64,000 nt of DNA from Coprinopsis marcescibilis. Its lineage: Eukaryota > Basidiomycota > Agaricomycetes > Agaricales > Psathyrellaceae. The position numbers and the translations under genes are program-made. The DNA is taken from NCBI GenBank assembly GCA_004369085.1, contig ML210241.1, positions 1 to 64,000 of the forward strand. The letters run 5' to 3'. The notes beneath the pieces were generated by a model, which had not been told where the DNA came from, ran no database searches, and saw nothing but the letters and a program-made list of their open reading frames with translations. Positions 23,026-34,111 of this stretch are shown here, piece after piece (within the stretch, counting starts at the first letter, position 1; each line of letters starts with the position of its first letter).

Positions 23026-24019
23026 ATGAATCAATCAGGACCTATGCAGGTATGGGGAACTTTTAAGGATGCTTGGGCATACTAATACAATATGTCTAGG
23101 AATTTCATCCCCCAATGAGACTGGCCTCCCCGAAATCAACATGCATGAAGGTCGCGGACATTTGCACCTCTCAGGACGATTTCCTCATTGCTATTGTTCC
23201 AAAAGATGCAAAAAGAGAACTTTATCCGCAGGGAATTGTCTGTCTCGAGCAGAAATCTTCGCAGGCCAATCTGGAGGTGGGGCTGGAGCGAACTGTTTCG
23301 CCAGTGAAGGCGCCAAAGAGTGATGTGTCGGAGAGAATAGCCAGGATGTTTAAGGAGTTGGAACAGGAGAAGGTGCAAGTCCAGCACGAGCTTGGGGAGA
23401 TGAAGGTGGGATTCAAGGAGATGCGGCATGAACTTGGGGAGATGGAGGTGGGAGTCAAGGAGATGCNNNNNNNNNNCAAGGAGATGCGGCATGAACTTGG
23501 GGAGATGGAGGTGGGAGTCAAGGAGATGCAGCATGAACTTGGGGAGATGGAGGTGGGAGTCAAGGAGATGCAGCATGAACTTGGGGAGATGGATGTAGAA
23601 GTCAATAATATGCAGCATGAACTTGGGGAGATGGAGGTGAAAGTCAAGGCGATACAGCAGGAATCTTGGGAGATGGAGGTGGAACTCGGGTCCTTGATGC
23701 AGCAGGAACCTGGGGAGGTGAAGGGGGAACTCAACGATACGGGCAAGAGTAGGGAGAACGAGTGCGTGCATACTAAAAAGCGAGAAGCAGCATCCCTGGA
23801 AGCTCTCATGAAGCAAGAGAGGCAACGAGAGAGGGAGAGTGCTGAGGTTAAAGCGCAGCTTGCAGAACACGACGCTGTCCTCAAGGGGCTCCGACACCAA
23901 ATGCAGTTTCTTCAAAATGTTGTCTACATCCTTATTTCAAGTACGTCCTTCAACCCTGAGATTTCTCCATCCTCGAGCCCTCTGACACTGTTTATGGTGC
24001 AGATTCAGCTATCTACTAG
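23026..24019 (+). CDS. Coiled-coil repeat protein, interrupted by an assembly gap
   Basis: Three exons (23026-23049, 23100-23940, 24003-24019) give at least 293 residues. After a globular-looking N-terminus (IAIVPKDAKRELYPQGIV) comes a long Glu/Lys/Met-rich coiled coil built from 14-residue units of the type KEMxHELGEMEVGV (two heptads each), then a charged helix (KQERQRERESAEVKAQLAEH). A final 17-nt exon ends the protein. Ten Ns at 23467-23476 lie inside the repeats; the frame shown is kept only because of the arbitrary gap size. No function is known; self-association is expected. Confidence 0.7.
23371..23705 (+). repeat. 42-bp tandem repeat (two-heptad coding unit) with gap
   Basis: At least six units of 42 bp based on CATGAACTTGGGGAGATGGA are visible, degenerating towards the 3' side. 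The gap at 23467-23476 falls within them, so copy number is unresolved. Confidence 0.85.
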
Positions 24020-24680
24020 TTTGCATTTAGAGTGAGTGATGGCCCTGACAAAAGTATAAGGTCTGTATAATTCTCCGCCGTATAGAAGCTACTAGGATCG
24101 ATAGAAATAATAGTAATGCGTGGAATTGAACTTTGAGAACCACGGTGGCCATTGAAAAGTAATCGAGAACTTTGCTCAGCGCTTCCGGCAGCGACCGAGA
24201 ACTGGATTGGTTCCAGGGCCACGGAATCCCTTGACAGTATTGCTGGCAATGCCGGATAGAATGCACGCAGGTCTCCCGCAAATGCACAATCACGACCAGA
24301 CCAAGACGTCGGATTCGGCTGGCTTCGGTTGTACACCTCTCCGCGATAAGTACTGACAAGGGACGCCCATTTTTGGACACCATTAGTTGGTGCTTAAGTC
24401 ACATGGGCTCGATTTAGCTCACCACACTTCTCCGCCCGTAGGCTGCTCATCAGTTCGCTCGGTTTGAAGTGGTGTAGGGAAACGAACCAGTAGATGACAA
24501 TGATTCATTAAATATCCGCGACGGATCGACCCAGTGACCGTTTTCTGTGCGAGCATCCTCTGGGTACGCAAGTCAAGATCTTGCAAGCTGCTGACCAGCC
24601 GTCATGATAGGCCAAGTCGGCATAGGCTATCCTGCTCACCTGAGAAGTTGATTCATTTATGGCTTCCGACGATGATACAG
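24020..24680. other. Intergenic
   Basis: No supported gene; promoter of the 24760 gene begins at its right end. Confidence 0.5.
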
Positions 24681-24688
24681 ATATAAAA
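24681..24688 (+). promoter_or_regulatory. TATA box of HAD-ART gene 1
   Basis: ATATAAAA lies about 75 bp upstream of the ATG at 24760, which itself is in a good context (CCACCATG). Confidence 0.55.
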
Positions 24689-24759
24689 GAAGGCACCGCC
24701 ATGCTCAGTTGTCATCCACTCGTCAACGAGTAAAACCTCTTCTACTTTATCCAGCCACC

Positions 24760-26456
24760 ATGTACCCCAAAGTTGTTGCACTAGACACCGAGTAAGCACT
24801 TTTGTGTATGTGGAAGAATCCCTCCTTGACTGACATTTGTCCACCAGCTGGACCATCTTCAGCGGATGGCTCTCCAAGGATAAATGGGGCAAGGGAGCCG
24901 GAGCAGCGCAGAAGATCGAGGATAATATCAAGGAGATAAGCTCGCGAGAGGTTCAAGACAAAACGTGAGTTATATGAATAACCCTCGTGATTGCTTACAC
25001 TCACGGTCAGGGCCCTAGTAATGCTCAGAACAAATGTGTCATGTACGAAGATGTCCCAAGAATAATCGAGGATATCCTAAAAAACGGGGCCAAACTCGCC
25101 ATTGTTTCTTGCAACACCAGCAAGGATTTGTGAGTAAAGATGTATCTGTGTGGTGCGTTTGCTTCTGACCCCCTGTGATAACAGGTGCGACAGGGCTCTC
25201 TACTTCTTCAAGGTGAAGGATGGTAGTGGAAAGGAGAAACGACTGATTGAACTCGTCAGCTTCGACGAGGTATACAACTGTTAGTATCCCTCCCTAGATA
25301 TATCCGTTTTCTTCAAAGCTCACACTCGCCTCCAGCGGAGAAGACTGTCCATTTTGAGAAGATAAAGGGTTGGGCGAAGTGCCACTACACCGACATGGTA
25401 AAGGATCGCTATCGCCACGCAACGTCATCCGTATTTACTTCTAACCTTGTTCCAGATCCTATACGACGACGAAGCCATCAACAACATCGTCGAAATAAAA
25501 CTCGGTAATTATTCTACAGCTCCCATCTCAGCGTATCTCTTACTTCCGATAAAAGGTGTGACTTTCCAGGTCTCCCGCGACCAGAAAGGCCTAACGTGGG
25601 CAAACTACCAGCAAGGTATTTCGGTCTGGCGCCGCAACAAGGAAATTGAAACCCCGTGGCTTGGGAATGACGCGAAGCTCTATCCCAAGAAGAAGTTCAT
25701 CGGATACTCGGGCATGGACCTCGACACTATCAACCTTTTAGAAGCTGGGGGTAGACGCCATGATCGCAAGGAGGCCGCGCGATGGGGCTATTCAATGTAC
25801 ATCGCGGACGACCCTCTAATGTAAGTCTGGGCACTGCCACTACTGTCAAGTGAAAGACTGATGTCATAAACATCAAACTATAGCGCGAAGTACTTCTCTG
25901 ATTGGATAAAGGACCCTACCGTCGGACTCGGGCCCAGCGCCAAGACAGTCGTCTGTGCAATCTACTTCAGAGACGAGTCGATCTTCAATAAGATACCAAA
26001 AGTCAGGATCATTCTATTACATGCTCACTACTATAGTCATGACTGACACTAACTGTTCTGCAGATCTGGGTCCCGGAGGACAAGACCCTCCAAACTAACA
26101 ACGTTTCTGGCAAGCCCTTTGACATCGCCTGGAGCCAAGAGAATCGAGACCTCAAAGTTGAATCGTGGGGCGTAAAGAAGCCCTACATTCTCTTCGCCCG
26201 CCACCACAACATGCCCAAGGAGAAGTGGGGCCTCCCGTTCCCCATACCTTACCCTCAGCGCTTCAATGAAATGGTCATATATCCCCAGGTCCAGGAGGCC
26301 CAGATCCTTATTGTCCGACTCTCGGATGCGGACCTGGCGAAGCATATTCGCGATGGACCCCATCTGCATTACGAGAAGAAGTTGACGGAGTGGAATATTA
26401 CGGTACCTTCGGAGACAAAGAAGGATTTCGTGGCGAATAAAGAAAGCTTCGCGTAG
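24760..26456 (+). CDS. HAD phosphatase (MDP-1-like) fused to ADP-ribosyltransferase-like domain, gene 1
   Basis: Nine exons: 24760-24791, 24848-24964, 25019-25129, 25185-25279, 25336-25397, 25456-25504, 25556-25820, 25884-26001 and 26064-26456; 413 residues. Residues 1-180 form an MDP-1/Acid_PPase-type HAD domain: LDTDWT (nucleophile D9, general acid D11), AIVSCNTS (S80), HFEKIKGW and LYDDEAINN (D143-D144), all intact. Residues about 200-400 resemble an ADP-ribosyltransferase fold: FIGYSGMD (203-210), WGYSMYIADDP (232-242) and FNEMVIYPQ (350-358, candidate catalytic Glu352). The ART assignment is pattern-based. It likely acts in the cytosol, with no signal peptide. A near twin lies at 28501-30150 and a broken copy at 27067-27720. 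Confidence 0.82.
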
Positions 26457-27066
26457 ATTTCCTTCTGTATTTACTTGTACAGTATTGCCGGGCGTATGAT
26501 ACGTTGACGTTAACGTCAATTAAACCGCGACCTCAAGCGAATCTGCCAGACTAGTCAGGAGATCAGCGGCTCCAGTCCAAGTCCGCACACCGATGTGCCT
26601 CCTCTTTTTTCTAACCAAATCAAAAGAGCCTTGACCCGGCGACTTCGAAGACTATGTGATAAGTATCGGCCTAGTTGGATCTCCGGTGAACAGCCAAAGA
26701 ATTCTTTGAAGACCTAATAGGGTCGCTTCGGAGGATATTGCCACTTAGATAGATACTATTTTTGGCCCGTCTCAAGCTTTCATGGAAACCTCGAATAGGT
26801 GTGAAGGTACGTCGAGAAGCGCTGCGAGCGATTAAACTTCTCTGCATGAACCGTATTGCTACATGAGTAGAATCCCCCAGCCACTGCAAGAAGCGTGAAA
26901 GGCTACGGTTTGGCTCCCGAGTCCGGATAGACCAGCACAAAGAAAGGAAATATCAAATTGTGTTGTCCCATGTATTAGGCATCCAATAAATATGCGCTCA
27001 GATGAACATTCCAACCTGAGCATCTCGTCCCTTCTCTGCCTGTATCTATCTAATCAGAACGAATAT
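26457..27066. other. Intergenic
   Basis: 3' flank of HAD-ART gene 1; nothing supported. Confidence 0.45.
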
Positions 27067-27720
27067 ATGACATCCCCCAAGATTCAATGTTGCCCTTGAT
27101 ACTGAGTAAGCCGGAAGACCTGCACGTTATCATTCTGGTTGAAGCGATTTAGAGTATGTGGCGCCGAAACAAGGGTATCGAAAGCCCATGGCACGGCTTT
27201 GGACCTCAACCTCTACCCGAAGAAGAAACTGATCGGTTACTCTGGGATGGACCTCGAGACCATCAAGCTTCTGGAAGCTGGAGGCAGGCGCCACGACCGT
27301 AAGGAGGCTGCGCGATGGGGTAAGTTACCCATGTACGTCGCGGATGACCCTCTAATGTAAGTCTATGCAACAGTTTAGTAGTAAAGATTGAAAGCTGATC
27401 TCCTGTAATAGTGCAAAGTACTTCTCGGACTGGATCAAAGATCCCAGTACGGACTCAGGCCTACCGCCCAAACAGTTGTCTGTGCGATCTACGCCAGAGA
27501 GGAAATTTTTTAACAAGATGAATAAGGTATGAGGTCTGAACACTCACTCCCCGCTGATAGATACCAACGTCGCCTATTTCTATAGATTTGTGCCCCAGAC
27601 GACACTTTCATCAGTGACGGACCCCACTTGCACTATGAACAGAAATTTAAGGAATGGGATATCACGGTACCCTCAGAGGCGGTGAATGATTTCCAAACCC
27701 ATAACGAGAACTTCTTGTAG
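27067..27720 (+). pseudogene. Decayed HAD-ART copy
   Basis: A degraded first exon at 27067-27105 retains the VALDTE-GTAAGC boundary. Nearly all HAD exons are missing. From about 27150 the ART-like region follows (WRRNKGIESPWH, KKKLIGYSGMD, MYVADDP), closer to the gene at 28501-30150 than to gene 1. An extra T in GGCTTTGGACC shifts the frame, later sequence (AKYFSDWIKDP) is shifted again, and most of the last exon is deleted before HYEQKF and the stop at 27718-27720. Confidence 0.85.
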
Positions 27721-27900
27721 ATATCCTTCTGGATTATAGTACTCCCTTCAATGAACAACAACTTGGGATTGAATTTGCTTTCACGATGTTCGAGTAATCT
27801 ACAAGACTTTCAAACAAGCACATCCGCCATGACCGTCACGGTATGACGCGGCACAGCCAAGAGATTGCATCGTCAAGCCACTTTCGGCGCCCACGCGGTA

Positions 27901-28183
27901 CCTCGCGCACGGACCACGCTCATTTTTTATAAAAGGCCGCCCCCAGCCTTCCTTGATTCCTTAGAACATACTCAGCAAGGATCTATTTTATAGAAACTTA
28001 CCGAGTCTCGCATTTTTACAAATGCCACATCTTCATATCCACTCGATGACATTCGCGCTCTCTCGTTATACTGAGAACATGACTCTTTACTGAGTCTCGA
28101 GGACGTTTGGTTCGTCCATTGGGCATGCTCGCAAGGGCTGCTTGATGGACTTGCCAGCGAGCTGAGCGTCGGTCTGATGGATA
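27901..28183. repeat. 284-bp dispersed direct repeat, copy 2 (partner 14972-15255)
   Basis: Near-identical to 14972-15255, same orientation. The TATA box here is TATAAAAG (27928-27935). The 23-codon frame is at 28022-28093 and differs by one Ala-to-Thr change. It lies between the HAD-ART pseudogene and the 3' end of HAD-ART gene 2. Confidence 0.85.
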
Positions 28184-28500
28184 CCCTCTTTGCTTTGGCT
28201 TTTTTACTTCAGTACTACGTTTCGCAAGCCTCATCTAGTCGTCTCTGCCCTTCTTAATAGCCTGAAATTTATAATTTCACCGGAACTTGTACAATTGGTC
28301 CCCGTTTCATCTTTGAAAGCAAATTGCGCGGAAAGTTGGGGATACGAGTAGTTATACATAAGGCTTTACATCGCAGCACTGGTGACGTGGGAGTATCAAT
28401 TTGATATGGACACAAAATACAACAAACGATTCCAAGAGAATGAAGTCAGCCAGACGGGTATACAACACCTGAGGCCTGAGCCCTGGACTGTGGATAGCAG
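28184..28500. other. Intergenic
   Basis: 3' flank of HAD-ART gene 2; nothing supported. Confidence 0.45.
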
Positions 28501-30150
28501 TTAAAAATTTTCATTCCATCGCCTGAAGTCCGCCCTAGCTTCGTTCGGGACGGTGATATTCCACTCCGAGAACTTCTGCTCGTAATGAAGATGAGGACCA
28601 TTCTGAACGTGGTGATTAAGCTCCTGGTCCGACAAGCGGACTGTGAGCATGAGGGCTTCTTGAACTTGGCCATAGACAACCATCTCGTTAAAGCGCCAGT
28701 TGTTGGGAACAGGGAATCCCCTGCCCATATTCGGGTGTCGAGAGAAAAGGATGTAAGGCTTTTTCACGCCCCAGGATGCAACTTTGCGGTCCCGGTCCTC
28801 TTGGCTCCAAGCGACCTGGAACTTATTTGGAGAACTGACGTTGGTCTTCATGTCATTCTGGTCCGGAACCCAGATCTAAAGCAAAGCTCGAGTCTGAGTC
28901 TCGACAAAAGACTGATGAATAACGCAACACAAACCTTGGGCAAGCTGTTGAAAATGGAGTCATCTCTTGCATAGATGGCACAGACAATCGTTTGAGCTTG
29001 GGGACCAAAAGCAGTCTGCTTGATCCAATTCGCGAAATATTTGGCGCTGCAGGGATCGGATGAGCTTTATTCCCAAGAAATGATGCAGGAGGTATACGCA
29101 CACGGCAGGATCGTCGGCGACATACATTGCGTATCCCCAACGCGCTGCTTCGATTCGGTCGTGCCGTCGGCCCCCCGCTTCCAGAAGCTTAATGGTCTCG
29201 AGGTCCATACCAGAGTAACCAATGAGCTTCTTCTTCGGGTAGAGGTTGAGGTCCAAGCCGTGCCATGGGCTTTCGATAGCTTTGTTTCGGCGCCACATGT
29301 CGAGACCTTCCTGGTAGTTCTCCCAAGTGAGTCCTTTCTGGTCTCGTGAGACTTGAAAGGTAACGCCTATTAGTTGGCTTGGAGGTCAGCATACATCGCT
29401 TATGTAGCGTTGGCAGCACGAACCGAGCATCATTTCGACTATGTTGTTGGGGGCCTCGTCATCGTAATGAATCTATCAAGCTGTTAGACGCCGTCTGTGG
29501 CCCATATAATGAGTGCTCACCATCTCTGTGTAGTGATGACCAGTATACCCTTTGATTTTCTCAAAGTGAACAGTCTTCTCAGCTACGTAGAAATTGCAAG
29601 TGAGAAGACGTTTAGAGGGTTTATATCGATTTACTGACAGTCATAGACTTCGTCGAATTTTACGAGCTCGATAAGCCGTTTTTCCTTTCCGTGATCGTCT
29701 TTGACTTTCCAGTACCAGAGCGCCCTGTCACACCTACGAAGCAATGATTAGCTACGCTTTATTTACTTGAGGCTATTAGTCCCCTTACATGTCCTTGCTC
29801 GTGTTACGCGACACGACTGCAATCTTCGCGCCATTCTTCAAGATATCTTCGACGATGCGTGGGATATCAGCATACATGCCGCATTTGTTGTTGGCGTTAC
29901 TGCACCGTCATCAGCGTTGGCGAGGCAGATACGAGATCCGAAGCTCACGTTCTATCTTGGATTTCCCAGTAGTTCACCTGATTAATGTTATCTTGAACTG
30001 GGTTGAAGGCTCCCGCGCCCTTGCCCCAAGTGTTCTTGTTGAGCCATCCCCAGAATATGGTCCAGCTAGAACATACGTCAACCTGAGGGGGCCATAAGAT
30101 ACATAAAGAACCTACTCAGTGTCAAGGGCAACGACCTTCGGGTAAGCCAT
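28501..30150 (-). CDS. HAD phosphatase (MDP-1-like) fused to ADP-ribosyltransferase-like domain, gene 2
   Basis: Nine exons: 30116-30150, 29949-30065, 29789-29899, 29639-29733, 29521-29582, 29424-29472, 29102-29366, 28935-29046 and 28501-28875; 406 residues. Six internal exons have the same length as in gene 1. HAD motifs are intact: LDTDWT (D10, D12), AVVSRNTS and HYDDEAPNN. The C-terminal domain has LIGYSGMD, WGYAMYVADDP, QTIVCAIYARDDS and FNEMVVYGQ (candidate catalytic Glu). The pattern suggests a phosphatase acting on, or regulating, a product of the ART half, for example an ADP-ribose or nucleotide phosphate; this is inference. It is divergent from the HAD-kinase gene at 31105. Confidence 0.82.
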
Positions 30151-31104
30151 TTCCTATACTCAGTAGGGTTAAGTTGGATTCGAGAGGAACGGAACGCTGT
30201 ATTCGTCCTGTTAACTGACTGCTTATTTATTACAATTGCTTCAATACATTTGATTGGTATGAAGAGGTTCGTTTATCTGGCTGTCCATCCGCTTTCTGTT
30301 GACCTGGTCCGTCCGGGCTCGGCAGCCAAACCTTTAGTCTTTCCTGTAATCGAATAATGCGCTAGTAATGATCAGCTGAGGGGCTTTCCATTGAGCTATC
30401 CATACCCCAGCTGTACGGGGAGAAATCTCCGCCGATGGCACCTTGCAGGGAAGACCTGTCGTTTCGTTATCCAGGCTAGAATTGGTCGCCGTTTCTACTC
30501 GTGCTATTGTTCTCGTCCACCCTAGTGGGAGGAGTCCTCGGACGAGCTATTGGCTCGGGTGATTTCAAAAGGAACTTGGTTCTCGCGGTCATTTCTTGTA
30601 CCGGCGTGTTACAATCCCGGCCGTTCTTCACGATGTTATCGCCATCTCGGTTCCGACCACCCTGCGCTTTCGTATTCGTGCATGGGAAAGATTCTTTTCA
30701 GAAGCTCCAGCTTCGCAAACTCGAAAGTTAGAATTGACAACTATCTCACTTTGACAGGCAGTCTGCATCGAAGTGCCGACACGAGTTCAAGCCTCAGGCC
30801 TCCTGAGCCTCGCTAGTCCAGATCTGCTCATCTGAGATTTTGCTCAGCAGACGCGTAGTACAGGATCTTCGAATTCCGAATCTCCCCGCCCACTTGATCA
30901 TAGTTTCAGCTTCAAGTCAATGCTTGGAGGTGTGGCTGCTACTTCTCACGTTATTATGGGACTGGATTGGCTAGTAGGCAACAATCGAATTGCTTATAAT
31001 GAGCTGTTTTCTACGTACTCATTTAAGCACAGTACATCGCCAGCAAGGTACTGTATCCGAAACCTTATACCCGTTCACCTACAAGCTGCTAGTCATTCGA
31101 GACA
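30151..31104. other. Divergent intergenic region between two HAD-fusion genes
   Basis: About 950 bp separating the start codons of HAD-ART gene 2 and the HAD-kinase gene. No supported gene. Confidence 0.5.
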
Positions 31105-33012
31105 ATGCCCGTCCGAGTAATTGCCTTTGAAGTCGAGTGAGTCCTCGAGAGGTTCTTCCCTGCAACGCAGTGCCATCGGCCGATAGCCACTAATACTTCC
31201 CTTAGCGACACACTATGGCGAGGTCAACTTGATGAGAACAAATTTGGCAAAGGTCGCGACGCCCTACCAAAGCTTGAGGACAATCTTGAGAAGATCGACG
31301 ATTATGAAATCCGCGACAGGAGGTTTGTGTTCAATACTTTCGTTGAGCGCCTACTAAGTCAACCCTTTAGCAACCATAAGAACTCTATCACTCTTTTCAG
31401 AGATGTGCCCAAGATTATTCACGATATCCGCAAACGAGGAATCAAGTTGGCTATTGTCTCGAGTAACTCGAGTAAGGCTTTGTACGTAAAGCCACCTGAG
31501 TGACGCTGTTCGTCGCTGTACGACGTCCTAACCTTTCAAAAGGTGCAACAGGGCACTTTATCACTATAAGGCATACGACACCGACAATGAACTGAAGCCC
31601 ATCATCTCTATGGTGGTATACAACGAGTTGGGGAAGGACCAACGTTCGTACATTTTGGTATTCAAGTCGCATCAAGTACTCACACTAATGACCATGCGCA
31701 CTGCAGGCGCCAAAGTCGAGTCCTTCAAACAAATCCAGGAGTGGAGTCAAGCGAGCCACAAGGATATAGTGGGTGTTTGACTCTGACGCTCATGCGTGAC
31801 GCTAGTTGACATGGCTTAGGTCTACTTCGACAGCAACCCAGACAGCAAGGAGGTCCAAGATAAACTGGGTTAGTGCACCGTCTTTCCCGGAGGCTAAGTT
31901 GCTCCAAGACTGAAACTTGATGATTTACAGGCGTCAAGTTCGAACAGGTCAGCAGATCCCGAGGGATTACCTGGGACGACTATCGTAAGTCCGTTGAAGA
32001 CCACTCTGGAGGCGGCGATCCGTACGACACGCCATTCTGTAAGCGGGTTGCTTTTCTTTAGCTCCTGTACATGGCATCTCATCATCGCGTAGACAACCAG
32101 CCCGAGGTCGGCAAGGCTCTTGGGTCTGGAAAGTTTGGCACCGTCTATGAATCTCCGGACGATCCGCAATCTGTGATCAAAGTTCTCAAGTTCTGGACGA
32201 AGGAAAGTCGTCGCAGATTCCTCGAAATATACTCCATCATTAAGAAAGGAAAGCCCTTCGATCCCGGCAACAACAACGATGACCAGTATATTCTGATGGT
32301 CGCCTTTGAGATTCGAAACCTCGAGGCCGTCGGGCAGCTCTTAGCTCCGAAGCCAGAGCAGTTCACTGGCTGGTTGAGGATGACCAAGATTGCTGGTACT
32401 CGGATCTGGAAGACACCGCTCTACAAAAAGCATCCCTTCAGTGTCTCATTCCAAGAGTTCATCAAAACTGCTTTCCATCTTGCTGTTGACGAAATTGAGG
32501 ATGCGGTTAAGAAGTACGGCCTCGAGCACAGGTGAGCTTTAAATTGCCTGATTTTACGTAGACATTCCACTAAAGGGTATACGCAGGGACGCTCACCTTG
32601 CCAATGTCTACTTCACGATGGACGGTGACCAACCAGTGAAGGGGCATTTGCTCGACTGGTCAGTAGTTTTTCTGCTTGCCGTTGTTCCATGACGACGTTG
32701 CTAACGCAACTTTCTATTCAAGGGGTATCGCGGTCAAAATGAAGTGGGACGGAAAATACTACATTCGAGGCGACGATAAAATTCTGTGGCAAGATAGCGA
32801 GGCTGGGGCCAAATACACAAAGGAAGAATTCGTACGTTTCAGACCAATCACAATATTGTTTACAGCTCTAATGATCCTTGTGATTTCAGAGACGCTACTG
32901 GATAACCTGGATGGTGAAGACAGAGTACGAAGCCAATATGAAGAGGAACGCAATTACGGAAAGCGATGGGTATAACTTCCTCAAGGACCTCGATTGGTGG
33001 TTTAAGCGATGA
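31105..33012 (+). CDS. HAD (MDP-1-like) domain fused to a kinase-like domain
   Basis: Eleven exons: 31105-31136, 31206-31322, 31371-31481, 31543-31643, 31707-31768, 31820-31868, 31931-32038, 32093-32531, 32587-32658, 32723-32831 and 32890-33012; 440 residues. Residues 1-180 align with the neighbouring HAD domains, but motif I reads FEVDDT, so the nucleophilic Asp is Glu (E9), and motif IV reads YFDSNP, keeping only one acid. From about residue 197 a kinase-like fold follows: LGSGKFGTVYE (203-213), VIKV (candidate Lys223), HRDAHLANV (339-347) and LLDWG (361-365). The splice into the kinase part uses the acceptor at 32092, giving a 54-nt intron in phase; using the nearer TAG at 32060 would break the frame. 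It is tail-to-tail with NRK1. Confidence 0.8.
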
Positions 33013-33046
33013 AGGATTAGTTAGCAACTCTTTTAATCGTTGGCCA

Positions 33047-34111
33047 CTAGGTGGATAACTCCCTTCCACTGAACTCAAGAGCCTTCTCCATGACCGTGTT
33101 TACCATATCAACCATCTTCGCTTCCGTACTTTCAAATAGAATCACATCCTTGACTTTCCCACTCAGCCCACCGGACTTTGCGTCCTCATTCTCAAACAAG
33201 TGCTTGTGAGCGTTGATGTAAGCAGGCCAAACGATTTTCTCCCAGTAATTCGGTGGATCTGTCCAAGTGTCGCCCTCTAGTAACATGATGAACGGTGTTG
33301 ACTTGAGTGCATTCGGCAATAAGCGCTCACCTGGGGTGAAGTAAGATCGGGACTCGCGTCTCGCCCTTGCGATATCCTCCGGAACACGGAGGAAAACGCG
33401 GGTGTCCAAGTTCGATACAACGCGCTACACAAAATGGTCAGAAATCGAATAACTTTCACACAAACAATGGAGCACAGCGCCAATACCTCGTCCCAATACA
33501 TCAGAAAGCCGTCAATGAGAACCCACACAATCTTCTCGTTACGTTTCTCGAGATACTCTCCAGCGAGCTTCTCGCTCTTCTCCTTCCAGCTCTTGACGAC
33601 ATCGTCATCGATCGGGACAGGACCAGTTTCATTGAAGCTATCGAAAGACTGGTGGTCACCTGGAAGTTCCCCTGTCTTTCTCAGCTCGGATAGAAAGGCG
33701 GACATCCGGTCCCAATCGATTGCCGTGGGAGCACTATCCCAGTCCGCGAACCCATATTCCGGATCCACAGGCAACTGTTCGGCTGGCTATACAAAGAGAT
33801 AAGGATAAGCCAATGAAGCGAGTGAACCTAAGGACAAGGCACGTACAGGTACGAAATCCTGACACGAACAGAATCATTCTCAACTTTCTAGAATGCATGT
33901 GAAAGAAAGGTTCGACGCACGTCTTGGTGAATGATTACACTTCCGTGAAGACACTTTCGAAGATGCTTTGCCAGGGTCGTTTTACCCGAGGAGGTAGCTC
34001 CTCTGACATACCACACAATGACGATCAGATAACGGAGAAATGAAAGCTATTCGCCCCCGGAACTTACCCAACACCAATCGTGATAACTCTAGTCTGAGTC
34101 GGATTCAACAT
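33047..34111 (-). CDS. NRK1: Nicotinamide riboside kinase
   Basis: Six exons: 34068-34111, 33921-34002, 33847-33858, 33487-33786, 33331-33424 and 33047-33276; 253 residues, normal for eukaryotic NRK1. The Walker A loop GGATSSGKTT spans the first intron (residues 15-24). IIHQDDFVP carries the Asp of the substrate site, WVLIDGFLMYWDE the Walker-B-like part, and YFTPEGDTWTDPPNYWEKIVW the lid/base-recognition region. The enzyme phosphorylates nicotinamide riboside (and nicotinate riboside) to NMN or NaMN with ATP. The 54-nt intron at 33277-33330 is inferred from family alignment; reading through it would stay open but insert 18 residues. Its stop lies 34 bp from that of the HAD-kinase gene. Confidence 0.9.

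Noticed and set aside
23371..23705. Possible CRISPR-like regular repeat array
   Set aside because: Units are contiguous without unique spacers and code for heptads in a eukaryotic gene.
23136..23915. Long minus-strand open frame opposite the coiled-coil gene
   Set aside because: Produced by the 42-bp repeat read in reverse; the plus strand has a proper start, introns and a coiled-coil pattern.
31763..32094. Kinase-like part of the HAD-kinase gene as a separate gene starting at the ATG at 32071
   Set aside because: A 54-nt intron joins the HAD exon to the kinase frame in phase, and no promoter space exists; the ATG lies inside that intron.
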